From Artemisia argyi (lineage: Eukaryota; Streptophyta; Magnoliopsida; Asterales; Asteraceae), in the NCBI GenBank assembly GCA_030686995.1, contig CM060697.1, positions 39,047,459 to 39,111,458 of the forward strand: 64,000 nucleotides of DNA. Reading direction: 5' to 3'. The notes below the pieces were generated by a model, which had not been told where the DNA came from, did no database searches, and was given only the letters and a program-made list of their open reading frames with translations. The position numbers and the translations under genes were made by a program. Each line of letters begins with the position of its first letter. The stretch's first letter is position 1. Below are positions 1-11,400 of this stretch, piece by piece.

Positions 1-817
1 TTCAGTGAATAGTAAAATTTTCAAATGTTTCTCAGAATATCAAATTGACCTTGAAGATGATGAATAGTAAAATGATGAATAGTGTTTTGATGAATAGTGT
101 TTGATGAATAGTGTTTTTCTAAAGTTTGGGAAATGACCTGAAATGGTGAGTTATGACAAAAACATACAAGGATATTGTGTCACAATTTAGTCTCATAAAA
201 TAGTTATATATATTGTTAATGTGTTATACTCTCGTATGGTTGAACATCTTTATCATTTTGCAAATTGTCACTATCATTTACTTTACCGTCATAAGATTGC
301 GAAAAAAACATTTCATAGTATACTTAACATTGTCAATTAACAATTAAAAAAATTAATAAAAAGATTAATCTAATGTTCAAATTACATGTGCTGCAATTTA
401 ATTTCACAAACTAGTCATATATTACTATTGTTTCAAAAACTCTTAAATGTTTGAGCATCAGCATTATTTATTTCATAAAATAAAAATGTAATTCTCTTAA
501 ACATAGTATCAATATTAAAATAAAAAGGTAGAGAAAAAATATTGCACAAAAAAATAAATAAATAAAAACACACAAAAATGTAAATAATGAGGCAAATATA
601 AATAATGAGGAGGCACTAATCACATCTAGTGCATACTTCACATCTAGTGGGTTAAGAGGTTTGAGCCTATGACCACGTTCGGGGGAAAAAATGCATTTAT
701 TTGTTCAAATATCTAAGCACGTTTAAATGAGTCAGATTAAGAGCATGTAAGAGGTTCTTTTCGAGAAACTATTGTTTTTAAAGATGGAAATGTTATAGGT
801 TGCGTTTAGTAGACTTA
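1..817. other. AT-rich left flank, no gene seen
   Basis: I see no credible coding sequence here. The stretch is AT-rich. The only structure I can name is a short tandem repeat near the left edge, listed separately. Confidence 0.5.
57..117. repeat. Short tandem repeat, unit TGATGAATAGTGTTT
   Basis: About four head-to-tail units of 14-16 bases built on TGATGAATAGT, with small differences between units. Confidence 0.7.
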
Positions 818-1199
818 GGATCAAATGAGAAGAAACCTTAAAATGAGAAGGATGAGAAATAGCTACAACTACACATTAGAGATGCATCAATTTGAATTAG
901 ATACATCATTAATCTTTTAGATACACCATAATATATTTTCTAGCTAAAAATTAGATGCATATACATATACTAGATACATTTCATCAAGTTAGAAAAATCG
1001 TATGTATTTTTTGTCCTCTACGGGTCAAATTTGTTGCTAGTACTACTTTGCATCTTTTTCACTTCAAAATCACTTTCGAAAGTAATTGAGATGCACATAA
1101 ATGAATAGAGATGCATCTAATTCAAGTCGATACATCTCAAATATGTGGTTATAGCTATTTCCCATTCTTCTCATTTCAAGTTTTCTTCTCACTGGATCC
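818..1199. mobile_element. Tourist-like MITE with about 90-bp terminal inverted repeats, TTA duplication
   Basis: The left end (GGATCAAATGAGAAGAAAC) and the reverse complement of the right end (GGATCCAGTGAGAAGAAAA) match and stay alignable for about 90 bases, including the stretch GAAATAGCTA. TTA flanks both sides (815-817 and 1200-1202). There is no ORF. A 3-bp TTA duplication with long terminal inverted repeats points to the PIF/Harbinger (Tourist) type of non-autonomous DNA element. The assignment rests on the duplication and the structure, not on a family match. Confidence 0.75.
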
Positions 1200-1339
1200 T
1201 TACCCGCGTTTATTAATAGAAAAGTTTCCTTAGTTTTCATTTTTTAGTTTTCTTGAGAATGGGAGAGCTATTCTTGAGGAAGTTATAAAGAACTTATAAA
1301 AGGAGTTTTCTAAATATTTTATTTATAAACTTAGAAAAC

Positions 1340-1790
1340 ATGTTCTCCGTCTTTTTTAGCTTCGATGTCGAAGTCAGATGTGTTGTTTGATGCTAATTTA
1401 TACATTCAGGTTTTTCGTGTTGGGTGGAGATTCTAGATCTCATAGAAGCTGAATTTAAGTTCTATGATTGACTATGCTTTTGATTCTTACATGACGGAAG
1501 CAAGCATGTATTTCTTGATTTTTTTTATTTCCGCTTGTATAGTCGTGGTAGGTTGTAAGTTTTATTATGTTAGTTATAAGAATGGATTGTCATTCTTATA
1601 TAGTGGTTTTATGTAAGTGTCTTAAAGGACTGAAATGAGGGGTATCACCCTCATCTTTTGTACTTCAATGTTTTTTGTGTAATAAATTTTACCAAGGTGA
1701 AAAATCCATTTTACCAAAAAAGAAATAATAATAAAAATAAATAAAAAAGATAATAATTAATAAATAAATAAAATAAAAAAGTTTCTAAGA
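1340..1790 (+). mobile_element. Retroposon copy A (5'-truncated, 1.6-kb non-coding family)
   Basis: The 3' portion matches the elements at 25.6-27.2, 46.7-48.3 and 61.1-62.4 kb. Shared blocks are TGTCATTCTTATATAGTGGT, then GTAAGTGTC..AAGGACTG, then TGTACTTCAATGTTTTTT followed by AATAAATTTTACCA and an A-rich tail. Homology fades upstream of about 1340, so this is a 5'-truncated copy, as expected from target-primed reverse transcription. I found no clear target duplication and no ORF. Confidence 0.6.
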
Positions 1791-1793
1791 AGA

Positions 1794-1796
<3 letters not shown>

Positions 1797-1836
<40 letters not shown>
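1797..1836. repeat. Poly(A) run
   Basis: An uninterrupted run of about 40 A residues a short distance after the A-rich tail of retroposon copy A. Confidence 0.9.
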
Positions 1837-1838
<2 letters not shown>

Positions 1839-1949
1839 GCTTTAAACGCTTTTTTTATTTATTAGGTTTTCAAGAAAAAATCTTTCTAAGAAACGACATA
1901 TTTTTCCATTATTAAACAGCCTCTTATTTTTAAAGACGGAAACGTTAAT

Positions 1950-2180
1950 GGCCATTTAGTCTGCGAAAGATTTCCTATTTTTCTAGGAAATTTTTCATAT
2001 AAAAAGAGAAAATTTAAAAATTCATTTAGTTAAACTTTTTTTCAATAATTTTCAAAAAATGTGAAATTCTTATTCTCTAAATTTTAACTAAGGGTTTGAA
2101 GTTTACTACTCTCACTTTTTTCATTCTCTAGGAATTTAGAAACGAAAAAACATGAAAAAATTTCACCAACTAAACGGCTC
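1950..2180. mobile_element. Possible small inverted-repeat element (MITE)
   Basis: The left end GGCCATTTAGTCTGCGAAA and the reverse complement of the right end (GAGCCGTTTAGTTGGTGAAA) are similar, and both are followed by TTTTTCAT and CCTAG blocks. I could not fix a target duplication, so the element type is open. Confidence 0.4.
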
Positions 2181-2416
2181 ATCCACAACTAGCAAGTGTA
2201 GTGTTTGGGTTTAGTATTTTAAATATAGCTAGCATATGCAAAATGATGATGTTAGCTAAAGGATATAAAACTATGAGAAAATAGTGAAGTTGAAATATAA
2301 TGCAAGTTGCAATGCATAAGAAGATGCTACGTATGCATATGAAATCTTTCCGTATATCTTGTTAAGATCTCCATATATTCTTCTTAAGATATGAAATCAT
2401 TTCGTGTATTCTTTTA

Positions 2417-2708
2417 GGCTACTTGCAGTAAGGGGATTCAATCCTCTTACTTTTTCCTGCCACGTCAGCTTTCTCTCTCCAGCGATCTACAGGCGATTGG
2501 ATGCCCCAGTAAGACGACCTACACTACAAAATAATACCCCACAAAATACCTCTTTTAATTACACACAAACAAAAAAAAAAGGGACGATTGTCGATCGGCT
2601 ACACGACCCATTTGGGTTTTTTTCGTCTGACAACCGAATCGTGGCAATAAGGACGATCGAATGTAATCGATCTTATTAGTCGGTCGTGTATTGCTTCTGC
2701 ATGCAGCC
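2417..2708. mobile_element. Tourist-like MITE, unit 1 of a tandem trio
   Basis: The ends are GGCTACTTGCAGTAAGG and, inverted, GGCTGCATGCAGAAGC. TTA lies on both sides (2414-2416, 2709-2711). The interior holds CTGCCACGTCAGCTTTCTCT and CGATCTTATTAGTCGGTCGT, which recur in the next unit. It has no coding capacity. Confidence 0.8.
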
Positions 2709-2711
2709 TTA

Positions 2712-3014
2712 GGCTACTTGCAGTAAGGGGATTCAATCCCCTTACTTTTCCCTGCCACGTCAGCTTTCTCTCTCCAGCGACCTGCAGACGATTCAGTGCC
2801 CCAGTAAGGCGACATACACTATAAATAACATACCCCACAAAAATACTTTTTATATTAAATAAACACACACACAAAATTGGACGACAATCGGTCCTTACCT
2901 CGACCCATTTCTAAAAAAAATCGTCACACGATCGATTTAAAATAAACCCCACAAAAAGACGACCGATTGTAATCGATCTTATTAGTCGGTCGTGTATTGC
3001 TTCTGCATGCAGCC
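2712..3014. mobile_element. Tourist-like MITE, unit 2 of a tandem trio
   Basis: Same terminal inverted repeats and internal blocks as unit 1. It is separated from its neighbours by a single TTA on each side (2709-2711, 3015-3017). Confidence 0.8.
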
Positions 3015-3017
3015 TTA

Positions 3018-3291
3018 GGCTGCATGCAGTAAGGGGATTCAATCCCCTTACTTTTCCCTGCCACGTCAGCTTTCTCTCTCCAGCGACCTGCAGGCGATTC
3101 AGTGCCCCAGTAAAGTCGACCTTAATAATATTAATTAGAAAATGAAAGTTTTGTTTTTATGTGTGTATATTACTCGGTCTCATACACGACCGAAATCTTC
3201 CAAAACAACCATGTGATCGATTTGTCACAATAGAAAGATCGAGTGGGAAAAAGAAAAAGTAGTCGGTCGTGTAGTGTTACTGCATGCAGCC
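3018..3291. mobile_element. Tourist-like MITE, unit 3 of a tandem trio
   Basis: The ends GGCTGCATGCAGTAAGG and, inverted, GGCTGCATGCAGTAAC are the best-matching pair of the three. TTA lies at 3015-3017 and 3292-3294. The centre has diverged from units 1 and 2. Confidence 0.8.
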
Positions 3292-3944
3292 TTATATCCA
3301 CAACTAGCAAGTGGCTTATCAAGTTGGTACTTCAATGTAATATTTAGTTCTCTATATATAGTTATGATCGGATCATTGTAAACACACACAATCTTCCTCT
3401 CAACCTTATGGTCTATAATTAAACATTCTCATCCTAAACTTCTTCCTCTACTTAGATTCCTTTGATTTGCTACAAAAGTATTTTAGCAAACAAGAATACT
3501 CTAAAAGAAACTATATGAAAGCGCTATCACATATATAGGAAAAATATTCCAAACAAGCTATAATTCCTCCGAACAAAGCCATTCAAACCCAACTCGAAAA
3601 TGTAGCGTAAAACTACGTATATAATATGAAGTTACCTGAGGGGAATCGCCACCCGATAAATCATTCTACTCTAAAGAGCTCATACATCTTGATGCATAAT
3701 CTCCGACACACCAATTATTCTCAACCTATATATTACATTCTAATGCATAACTATATGTTTTAATGCATAAAGATCATTACTGACTTGATCGTCGGAGGGG
3801 GTTCCCTCGGGCTCAGCTCCGGATCTCTCTAACGATCTTCTTTTGTCTTTTCAGCACTGTTACCGAAGACCCGAAAGTCAAGGTCAAGCTCAGTCAAAAA
3901 GGCCAGGTGACCTTGACGACCATGCGGATTTTGGTAGCATCATT

Positions 3945-3962
3945 TGGCGCCATCCGTGAGAC
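3945..3962 (+). promoter_or_regulatory. TE-1 primer binding site (probable)
   Basis: TGGCGCCATCCGTGAGAC begins two bases after the CA end of the 5' LTR. The leading TGG is what a tRNA CCA tail would pair with. I did not identify the tRNA. Confidence 0.6.
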
Positions 3963-4511
3963 CCGAGCAAAAACACTTAGCTTGTTTGCTCATCTTGTGT
4001 TGTCTCTAAACTATGGCTGACTATCGTCACAAACTCGTAATTCAGGTAAGTAAACATCTTCTTATCAAAGGTGACCAAGGGTCTATTAAAAGTCATTCAA
4101 ATAAAATATGAAAATGGATGATATATACAGTAAATTACCCTCTGTTCAGATTCATACATCTTATGACCATTAGTTTGGTTTAAGATCTCCCTGAACAAAT
4201 GGTATCTGTTAAAACTATAGGAAAAGTAAATGCTAGACTCTGATCATATTATTACGAATCAGTAACGTGTATTATTATCATTTTAAACTATTGGCGTCCC
4301 ATCTTTAAACCAAGTTGCAACAAATGTTTAATCAGATGATTTGTCAAAGCAACAAATACTGTTATATCACAGTCTTTCATCTCGAAGAGGCTTGCTGAGA
4401 TCGGTAGAAATCCACTGATCAAAGCTGAATAACAGTTTTTAAAGCCACTTATATAAAATGATAAAAAAATATAAAGTATCATGACATGATCTCATTCATA
4501 ACTAATCGATT
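3963..4511 (+). other. TE-1 interior, left part; no coding similarity
   Basis: Continues from the primer site to the hAT insertion. ATGGCTGACTATCG at about 4013 could start a short ORF, but it runs out quickly and I recognise nothing in it. Confidence 0.5.
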
Positions 4512-4531
4512 CTCATAGATAGAGGTGCAAA

Positions 4532-4790
4532 AAAATCGGTTTTTTTCGGTTTTCGGTTTTTTAATAACCAGTTATAAAAAAATCAGTTTTTCGAATAACC
4601 AGTTTCGGTTCGGTTTCGGTTTTTCGGAATCGGTTTTCTTCGGTTATAAATGTTCGGAATCAGTTTTTTTCGGTTATAAATTTTCGGAATCGGTTTTTTT
4701 CGGTTTTTTACCGGTTCGCTTTTTCCGGTTAAAAATGTTCGAATTCGGATTTTTTATCGGTTGTTTACCGGTTCGTTTTTTTCCGGAATT
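4532..4790. repeat. hAT left subterminal array of CGGTTT/TTCGG motifs
   Basis: Dozens of overlapping TTCGGTTTT-type motifs include a roughly 33-bp tandem unit (TTCGGAATCGGTTTT..TTCGGTTATAAA) repeated about three times. Clustered short subterminal motifs are typical hAT transposase binding regions. The open frame across this stretch is a low-complexity artefact. Confidence 0.75.
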
Positions 4791-4857
4791 TTACTAAAAG
4801 CTTCGAACATTTATTTAATAAAATTGTTAATTATCAAACATATAACTAAACAATATT

Positions 4858-4996
4858 CTCATAACTTTTATTTAAACAATACAATTATACAATCATAACT
4901 TTTATTTAAACAATACAATTATACAACAAAAAAATACAATCATAACTTTTATTTATACAATACAATCATAACTTTTATTTAAACAATACAATCATA
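4858..4996. repeat. Tandem repeat inside the hAT element
   Basis: Several units of ATCATAACTTTTATTTAAAC plus AATACAATTATACA, of variable length, lie between the subterminal array and the transposase stop codon. A second small duplication (GAGCTTCGGCAT.GCCATCACCCG) follows at about 5028-5101. Confidence 0.7.
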
Positions 4997-7063
4997 AAAA
5001 CATATAAAGACTAATACATTTTGCGAGCTTCGGCATGGCCATCACCCGAAAACATATTAGTGTAATCAAGTATATCGAGCTTCGGCATTGCCATCACCCG
5101 TTATACTCAACTAGTCACTCAAGTCGCCATCAAGATCATTTTCTTCCAAAAAATCTTGTACATCTAAATCTTCAACTTCAAATTCTTCAAACTCACCTTC
5201 ATCTAATTCGCCTTCGGTATTCGTAGTCGAAGACGAAGGTGATATCCCCGCTTCTTCTTCTTCTCTTATTATACCTTCTTCAACATCTTCATCTATTATT
5301 GGACCTTCCAACGACGATTCATGTTGTATCCTATCTACTCCGTCCAAATAATCTTTCAAACATACACATACTTCCACGGATTCGCATGTTAGTCTTGTCC
5401 TTCTATCCGATATAATTCGACCACTAACCGAAAAGGCCGATTCAGAAGCTACCGTCGAAGCTTGGGCCGCTAATAAGTCACGAGCCATAGCGGATAAAAC
5501 CGGATATTGGATTTCCCTTTCTTTCCACCAAGCCAAAATGTCAAAGTTTGCAAACTCATTGGGACTTGAAGTTCTTAAAAAGTTTGTAGCCATATATTGT
5601 CCCAATTCGCTTGTTGGGGCCGATGATCGTTGACGCCTTGTAGCGTCTTCAAATAAAGAATTATAAAGGTTTATATTAATGTTTCTTGTTTGGGACGATC
5701 CGGCCCGCATTTGGTCAACAATTGGGTTTTGTTGGTGACCATATTTTGTTGCATAAATGCCAAACAATTTTTGAAAATGTTCGTTAAATCTAAAAATTTG
5801 AGATGTTATATAGTTGGGGTCTTCACCGTCTAACCCAAAAGATAAGTCTAAATTTTCTATTATTTTTGTTATTAAATAATCTACACCTCCAACATTTAAA
5901 CATGGATTAAGTGCGGCGGAACAAATAAAAACTAAAGGTAAACTAGCAAAATATTTTATAAATTTCTTTTTTATAATTTTAACCATTTTTCTAAACATTC
6001 GTGAAGGTGAGTTTTTTAAATCATATAATTTTTCCGTCATAGCATAAATTTGTTTTAAAACTAATGGGCTAGTTGGGTAATAAACACCCGATAATATAGT
6101 TGTTGCCTCTTTAAAAACTTGTAAAAACATAGTTAATTCATTTAGTCGATCCCAATCTTGGTCGTTTAGTATTATGTTGGACAAATTTTTATTAATAAGT
6201 TTTTGATTATAAGCATGTAAAGTCGCACGTTGTCGTAATATATTTTCAAACATCATGCAAGTAGAATTCCATCTAGTATTAATATCAAGGCAAGGTCCTA
6301 GGGGTTCTTCATTACACATTTTATGAAAACGTTTATAGTTTATTTGTCGTTCGTTGCTCGATTTATATATCAGTACTAATAAACCCCTAAATTTCGTATA
6401 TAACTTATCACATATTTTTAATGCCGCTTGTACGGATAAATTTATAACATGAGCAACACAACGGGAATGAAAAAAAGCACCATCTAAAATAGGTTTTACA
6501 CGTAATTTTAACAAGTCCATAGCTCTAGTATTATTTGATGCATTATCTAGTGAAATCGTAAAAACTTTATCATCTAAATTATATTCAATTAAAGTGTCAT
6601 GCAAAATTTTTCTTAAATTACATCCCGTATGAGGATAACCAAATATTTTAAAAGCGATTGTCCGTTTCATTAATAAACAAGATTCGGGATTAAACCAATG
6701 AGCCGTAACTGCGAGATAAAAATTTTCCGTACCATGTGGTGCGGTCCAAGTATCCGTAGTTATAGAAACACCATATTTATAATCACGAAAACCTTCAATT
6801 ATTTCTTTTTTAGCCGTTTTCTATAATTTAAAAGCATCACTTCTAAGAGTAGTACGATGATGAGGCGAAAAATGATCCGTTTTTAGGGGGTCATTTAAGC
6901 CCGAATCCGACTTTATTTGATCAAATATTGCCCTAAATCGTTCCTTTTGTGATTTTAGGTGTTTGGAGAGTGAATTCTGGAAAAGAAGCTATTTTGGACG
7001 TTTTTGGAGCATAAAAGTGAAGAAAACGGCTAAGTACCAAATTTCCATGCTGAAAATACAAGG

Positions 7064-7284
7064 TGACGGCGTCAAGACCATCAGCTTGACGGCGTCAGAC
7101 ATGAAGAATTAAACTCCGAAGGTGGTGACGTCGTCAGAAGGACTCGTGACGGCGTCAAAGTGGCAAAATTAATATACCGTGGGTGGTGACGGCGTCACAT
7201 AGGCCGTCACAAGTGGATCAAGGCCGTCCGAGGAAGTATATGGCGGCGAGGTGACGGCGTCAGAAGTTACTCTTGACGCCGTCA
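7064..7284 (+). promoter_or_regulatory. Array of seven TGACG-N-CGTCA palindromes in U3
   Basis: TGACG(G/C/T)CGTCA occurs at 7064, 7087, 7126, 7147, 7187, 7252 and 7274, with degenerate GGCCGTC half-sites between. Start-to-start intervals are 23, 39, 21, 40, 65 and 22, mostly near multiples of about 21 bp. TGACG is the core bound by TGA-class bZIP factors in plants. The array is repeated in the 3' LTR and in two relatives (40758-41010, 43781-44031). Confidence 0.8.
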
Positions 7285-7295
7285 GACTGTTTTTC

Positions 7296-7305
7296 CTATA
7301 TATAG
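7296..7305 (+). promoter_or_regulatory. Athila LTR TATA box
   Basis: CTATATATAG lies 11 bases after the last palindrome of the array. The same spacing is seen in the two related LTRs. Transcription would start about 30 bases downstream. Confidence 0.7.
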
Positions 7306-8270
7306 TTTTCTAGTTTTTTCATAAAAGAAGAGAAGTTTTGGTGAAACCCTAAAGACGATTTTGGTGCCTCTTTTACAGGTTTTTCAAGGGTTTCAAACCC
7401 TTGAGACCTTGCATTGTAATTGAGATAAGCGTACTTTCAATTCAATCAATATGTCTATGTGTTGGTTGTTTATCTTTTGTTCTTATCTCAATTCTACTAT
7501 GCTAGGCTAGATCTCTCTTGTGTTTGCTTAGATCTAATGAAACCTAGATGTTGATTATGTGTTGATTACTTGTCTATTCTTGTTTTGAATGAATGATTTA
7601 TATGTTAGGCTTAAGAAAACTGGCAGATCTCCAAATGGTAACATGCTTGAACGTCTTAAGAAACATGAACCGAGGCATACTAGGTCTTTATTGGTTGTAT
7701 TTAATGCATGAGCCACTGTTTACAATCCCTATAGTTGTGCTGGGTCATGGTGTAGGAGGAGATAAGAGCTCATAGAGTTGGGGAGTTATGTATGCCACCC
7801 CACGAATGGTATTAAGGAATACAATCCGTCATTCATACAAGTGTAACAAGTAATTAACATGTAAAAGATATCTAGGGAGTAATGAAGTCTAAGTAAACAC
7901 AATTTCTCCAATCACTGCTCACAACTTTAGTATAATTTAGTTTAATTTCATTTTTTATTATTTTATTTTGATTGCATCTTAGCTTTGGGTTAGTTGAATA
8001 GCAACTAATTCCGCCCACTCCTTCGAAACCCGAGATTTTAATTGCTTTCATAAAAATATAAAAATACAAAAATAATCATCTCTCACCTCTAGAACTATTA
8101 ATTAGGTTTTCTAATCCTAGCGACACTATTCCTAAGCTGAACGATCAATCCCCCGGTACTTGTCACTATACTATACTACAACGATCAGGTACACTGCCTG
8201 GTGGGGGTTGTAAGCTTCTTGAGATCCCTCGAGAGGTAAAGCAAGGTGCGATTCCCACGCATCAAGTTTT

Positions 8271-8288
8271 TGGCGCCGCTGCCGGGGA
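8271..8288 (+). promoter_or_regulatory. Athila primer binding site, tRNA-Asp type
   Basis: TGGCGCCGCTGCCGGGGA starts seven bases after the LTR end. It matches the complement of a plant tRNA-Asp 3' end as I remember it, with one mismatch. Confidence 0.85.
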
Positions 8289-8435
8289 ATAGTTATTGTC
8301 TAGGTTAGGATTTCTTTTTATTAGGTCTACTTGCTAGATTCCTTTCTAGTAAGATTTTTATTTTTATTTTTAGGTCTTCTTTAGTCTATCTTATTTCTTC
8401 GTGCCTTTATTTGTAACTCTTCACCATTCACCATC

Positions 8436-11400
8436 ATGGCAACCAACGAATTCTCCAACCTTAGGATCACTAGAAGTCGTAGCACCACTAAAGACCTCGT
8501 CTTGCCTTATGCAGAACCCGAAAGAGAAATGTGTAGGTTAAGACGAACTCACTCAACACCTGAACCATCCAGCATTGCTATCGACTTTGATGCACCTCTC
8601 TCTGAAGAAAATTCAGAAAATCACATCACAACCCCGAGCTCCCACAATGAGACGAATACTCCTATAATACCTCCTCCTAAGCGTCTCAAGGATTACTCTT
8701 CCCCAACTCCTCGTGGGTTTTCTAATGCCATTGTTTATCCGAACGAACATGCCAACGAGGTCTTGCATGCAAATGATATTTGGCTTGTCAAAAGTGTTTG
8801 TAAGTTCCACGGACTTGATGAGGAAAATCCGATCCAACACATCAAGGACTTCCTAAAAATAGTGGATACCATCCATACGGATGGGACTACTAGAAACACA
8901 TCCCGACTGCGATTCTTCCCTTTCACCTTATACGAAAAAACCCAAGAATGGTATAACAAACTCCCCTCCGAATCTATTTTCACATGGGAGCAACTCATAT
9001 CCAAGTTCTATGAGAAGTTCTTTCCACCTGGAAAAACCTCAGCATTTAGGGATAGGATCCTTCGTTTCCGAAAGGGGAAGGATGAACCCTTCCATAAAGC
9101 GTGGACTAGATTCAAAGATTTAATAAGACAAGTTCCACATCATGGCATTGAACTTTGGCTCTTGGTCCAAATCTTTTACGAAAATATCTCCTCTAATGAC
9201 CGGAACGGAATCAACCAATCTAGGAAAGGAAGATTGGCCAATCTTAGTGCCGAGGAAGGATGGGACAGGATTGAAGAATATGCCCAAGACCTGGATGACA
9301 CTTGGGATGAACCTGAGTCGACTATCGGCATTTCTGAAACCACCTCGGATCGATTGAGCAAAGTTCACAAAAGAATGGATTACCTAGCTGGATCACAACC
9401 ACCTAAAATGCTGTCAAATCCTTACTTGATCTGCGATTACTGTGGAGGTCCGCATGAGGTGGAGGAATGCGGAGGAGCAGCCACAACTGAACATGCGTGC
9501 TTGTCAGGAGGAGACATTTATGCTGATCCCTCCCTTTTGCCTTTCTACCAAAATGATGATTATACCCTTTGGGGAAATCTGGTGAGGAAAAGAGAAGGGG
9601 AGGGAGGCCCTGAATTCAAGATCAGGAGCAATTTCGAAGATGACCTTGGTCACTTCACTCAAGAAAAAGACTTGCAAATGAAAGGGCTTAATGAGCTTTT
9701 CGACGAACAGCAGGAGGATGTCGGAGAATTTTTCAGCAAGCTTAACTCAGCCCTAGATAACCTCCAACCACCGTCAGAAAGAGGAAAAGATCCCATGCTC
9801 GCGATAACCACACGGGCCGGAACAACAACCAAGGACCCTCCTTACCCAAATTCATCCCCCGTCACACTCGATTCAGACAAACCTGGGGAGGAGGAGCAGG
9901 ATGTCGGTATTGGCACCCCGGACCAACCACCAGTGACAACCCCCTCCCCATCAGCCCTTCCTAACCCACCTGTGAGAATTCCATACCCATCCCGACTAAG
10001 GAACCAGAAAACGGAGAATGATAACAAGAGGTTCTTGTCATACCTAAAAGACTCGGTTGTCACCATACCTCTCCTGGATGCTTGCTATCACATGCCAAAG
10101 TATAGCACATACTTCAAAAAACTGCTCGCTAACAGGAAGAAGCTCGAGGGTCTTGTAACCCTAGGGGAAGAATGCTCAGTGGTGACCCATAAAGGGCTAC
10201 CAAAGAAGGTAGACGATCCGGGCAGCTTCACCTTGCCATGCTCTATAGGACCTCTATCAATCAAGAATGCTCTTGCCGATTTGGGAGCAAGTATCAACCT
10301 CATGCCTCTCTCTATGTTCCGTAAACTAGGATATTCCGGATTGAAGCCTACCCGTATGAACATCCAACTAGCCGATAGATCAGTCAAATACCCCGAAGGG
10401 ATATGTGAGAACGTGCTAGTCAAGGTTGGGAAATTCAAATTCCCTGTCGACTTCGTAATCCTGGATATGGAGGAGGACGACGTGGTACCTATCATTTTAG
10501 GTAGACCATTTCTTGTTACCGCTCGTGCAGTCATCGATGTCTACGATGGCAAATTGACCTTACGAGTAGGAGACGATAGCACAACCTTCGACATTAAGGA
10601 TTCTATGGACCTCTCCCTCGAAGCATCCAACTGGCTCTACTTTATCGGGGAAGTAGATGAGCTCACAGATATCATTGATGACTGCATCGATGAACAAATC
10701 GATGAAGGCTGGCTACGGGACGAGAGTTTTTTGCCTTTGCTGGAGGTGGAAAAGACGGAGGAAGTTAATGCAGTCTCCTTCTACCCCAGACAAGAGGCAA
10801 CGGAGCATCTCGAGCTCCGCAAGCCCGAGAAGAAGCTCAAACCTTCTATTATCGAGCCCCCTGACGTTGATCTTAAAGAGCTCCCTAATCATTTGGAGTA
10901 TGCCTTTCTTCAGGGAGAAAACCAACTCCCGGTAATCATAAATTCTTCCTTGGAAAAGGAACAAAAAGTTAAACTCTTAGAGGTCCTGAAGAAATACAAG
11001 GGGGTACTCGCATGGAGTGTGGCCGACATTAAGGGGATTGACTCCACTTTTTGCACACATAAGATTCTTATGGAGGAAGATTATAAACCCACTGTGCAAC
11101 CCCAGAGGCGAGTGAACCCTAACATTAAGGAGGTAGTGAAGAAGGAAGTTATCAAACTTTTGGATGCAGGACTGATTTACCCGATCTCGGATAGCCCATG
11201 GGTTAGTCCTGTGCAGGTTGTACCTAAAAAGGGTGGAATGACTGTAGTAAAAAATGACAAGGGTGAGATGGTGCCACAGAGAACTGTCACTGGATGGCGG
11301 GTATGCATTGACTATCGAAAGCTCAACGATGCCACGAGGAAAGATCACTTTCCCTTACCATTCATTGATCAGATGTTAGAAAGATTATCTGGACACGAGT

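Larger units (their letters stand above)
2244..3942 (+). repeat. TE-1 5' LTR, containing three MITEs
   Basis: It is collinear with 23849-24675, including GCTAAAGGATATAAAACTAT and TTTTGTCTTTTCAGCACTG. It is longer only because three MITEs lie at 2417-3291. Without them it is about 821 bp, against 827 bp for the right LTR. The right LTR shows the empty MITE site near 24021-24030. Confidence 0.88.
6858..8264 (+). repeat. Athila 5' LTR
   Basis: It is nearly identical to 16230-17636. The first 430 bases (U3) hold seven TGACG-N-CGTCA palindromes followed by a TATA box at 7296-7305. The remainder is R/U5 and includes the conserved end GATCAGGTACACTGCCTGG..CACGCATCA. Short open frames here have twins in the 3' LTR and are not genes. 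Confidence 0.95.

Noticed and set aside
4525..4797. Open frame with Phe/Gly/Ser repeats
   Set aside because: Low-complexity translation of the CGGTTT array in the hAT terminus, not a gene.
7593..8069. Open frames 7593-7775 (+) and 7872-8069 (-)
   Set aside because: They lie in the Athila LTR and recur at 16965-17147 and 17244-17441 in the other LTR. No protein similarity.
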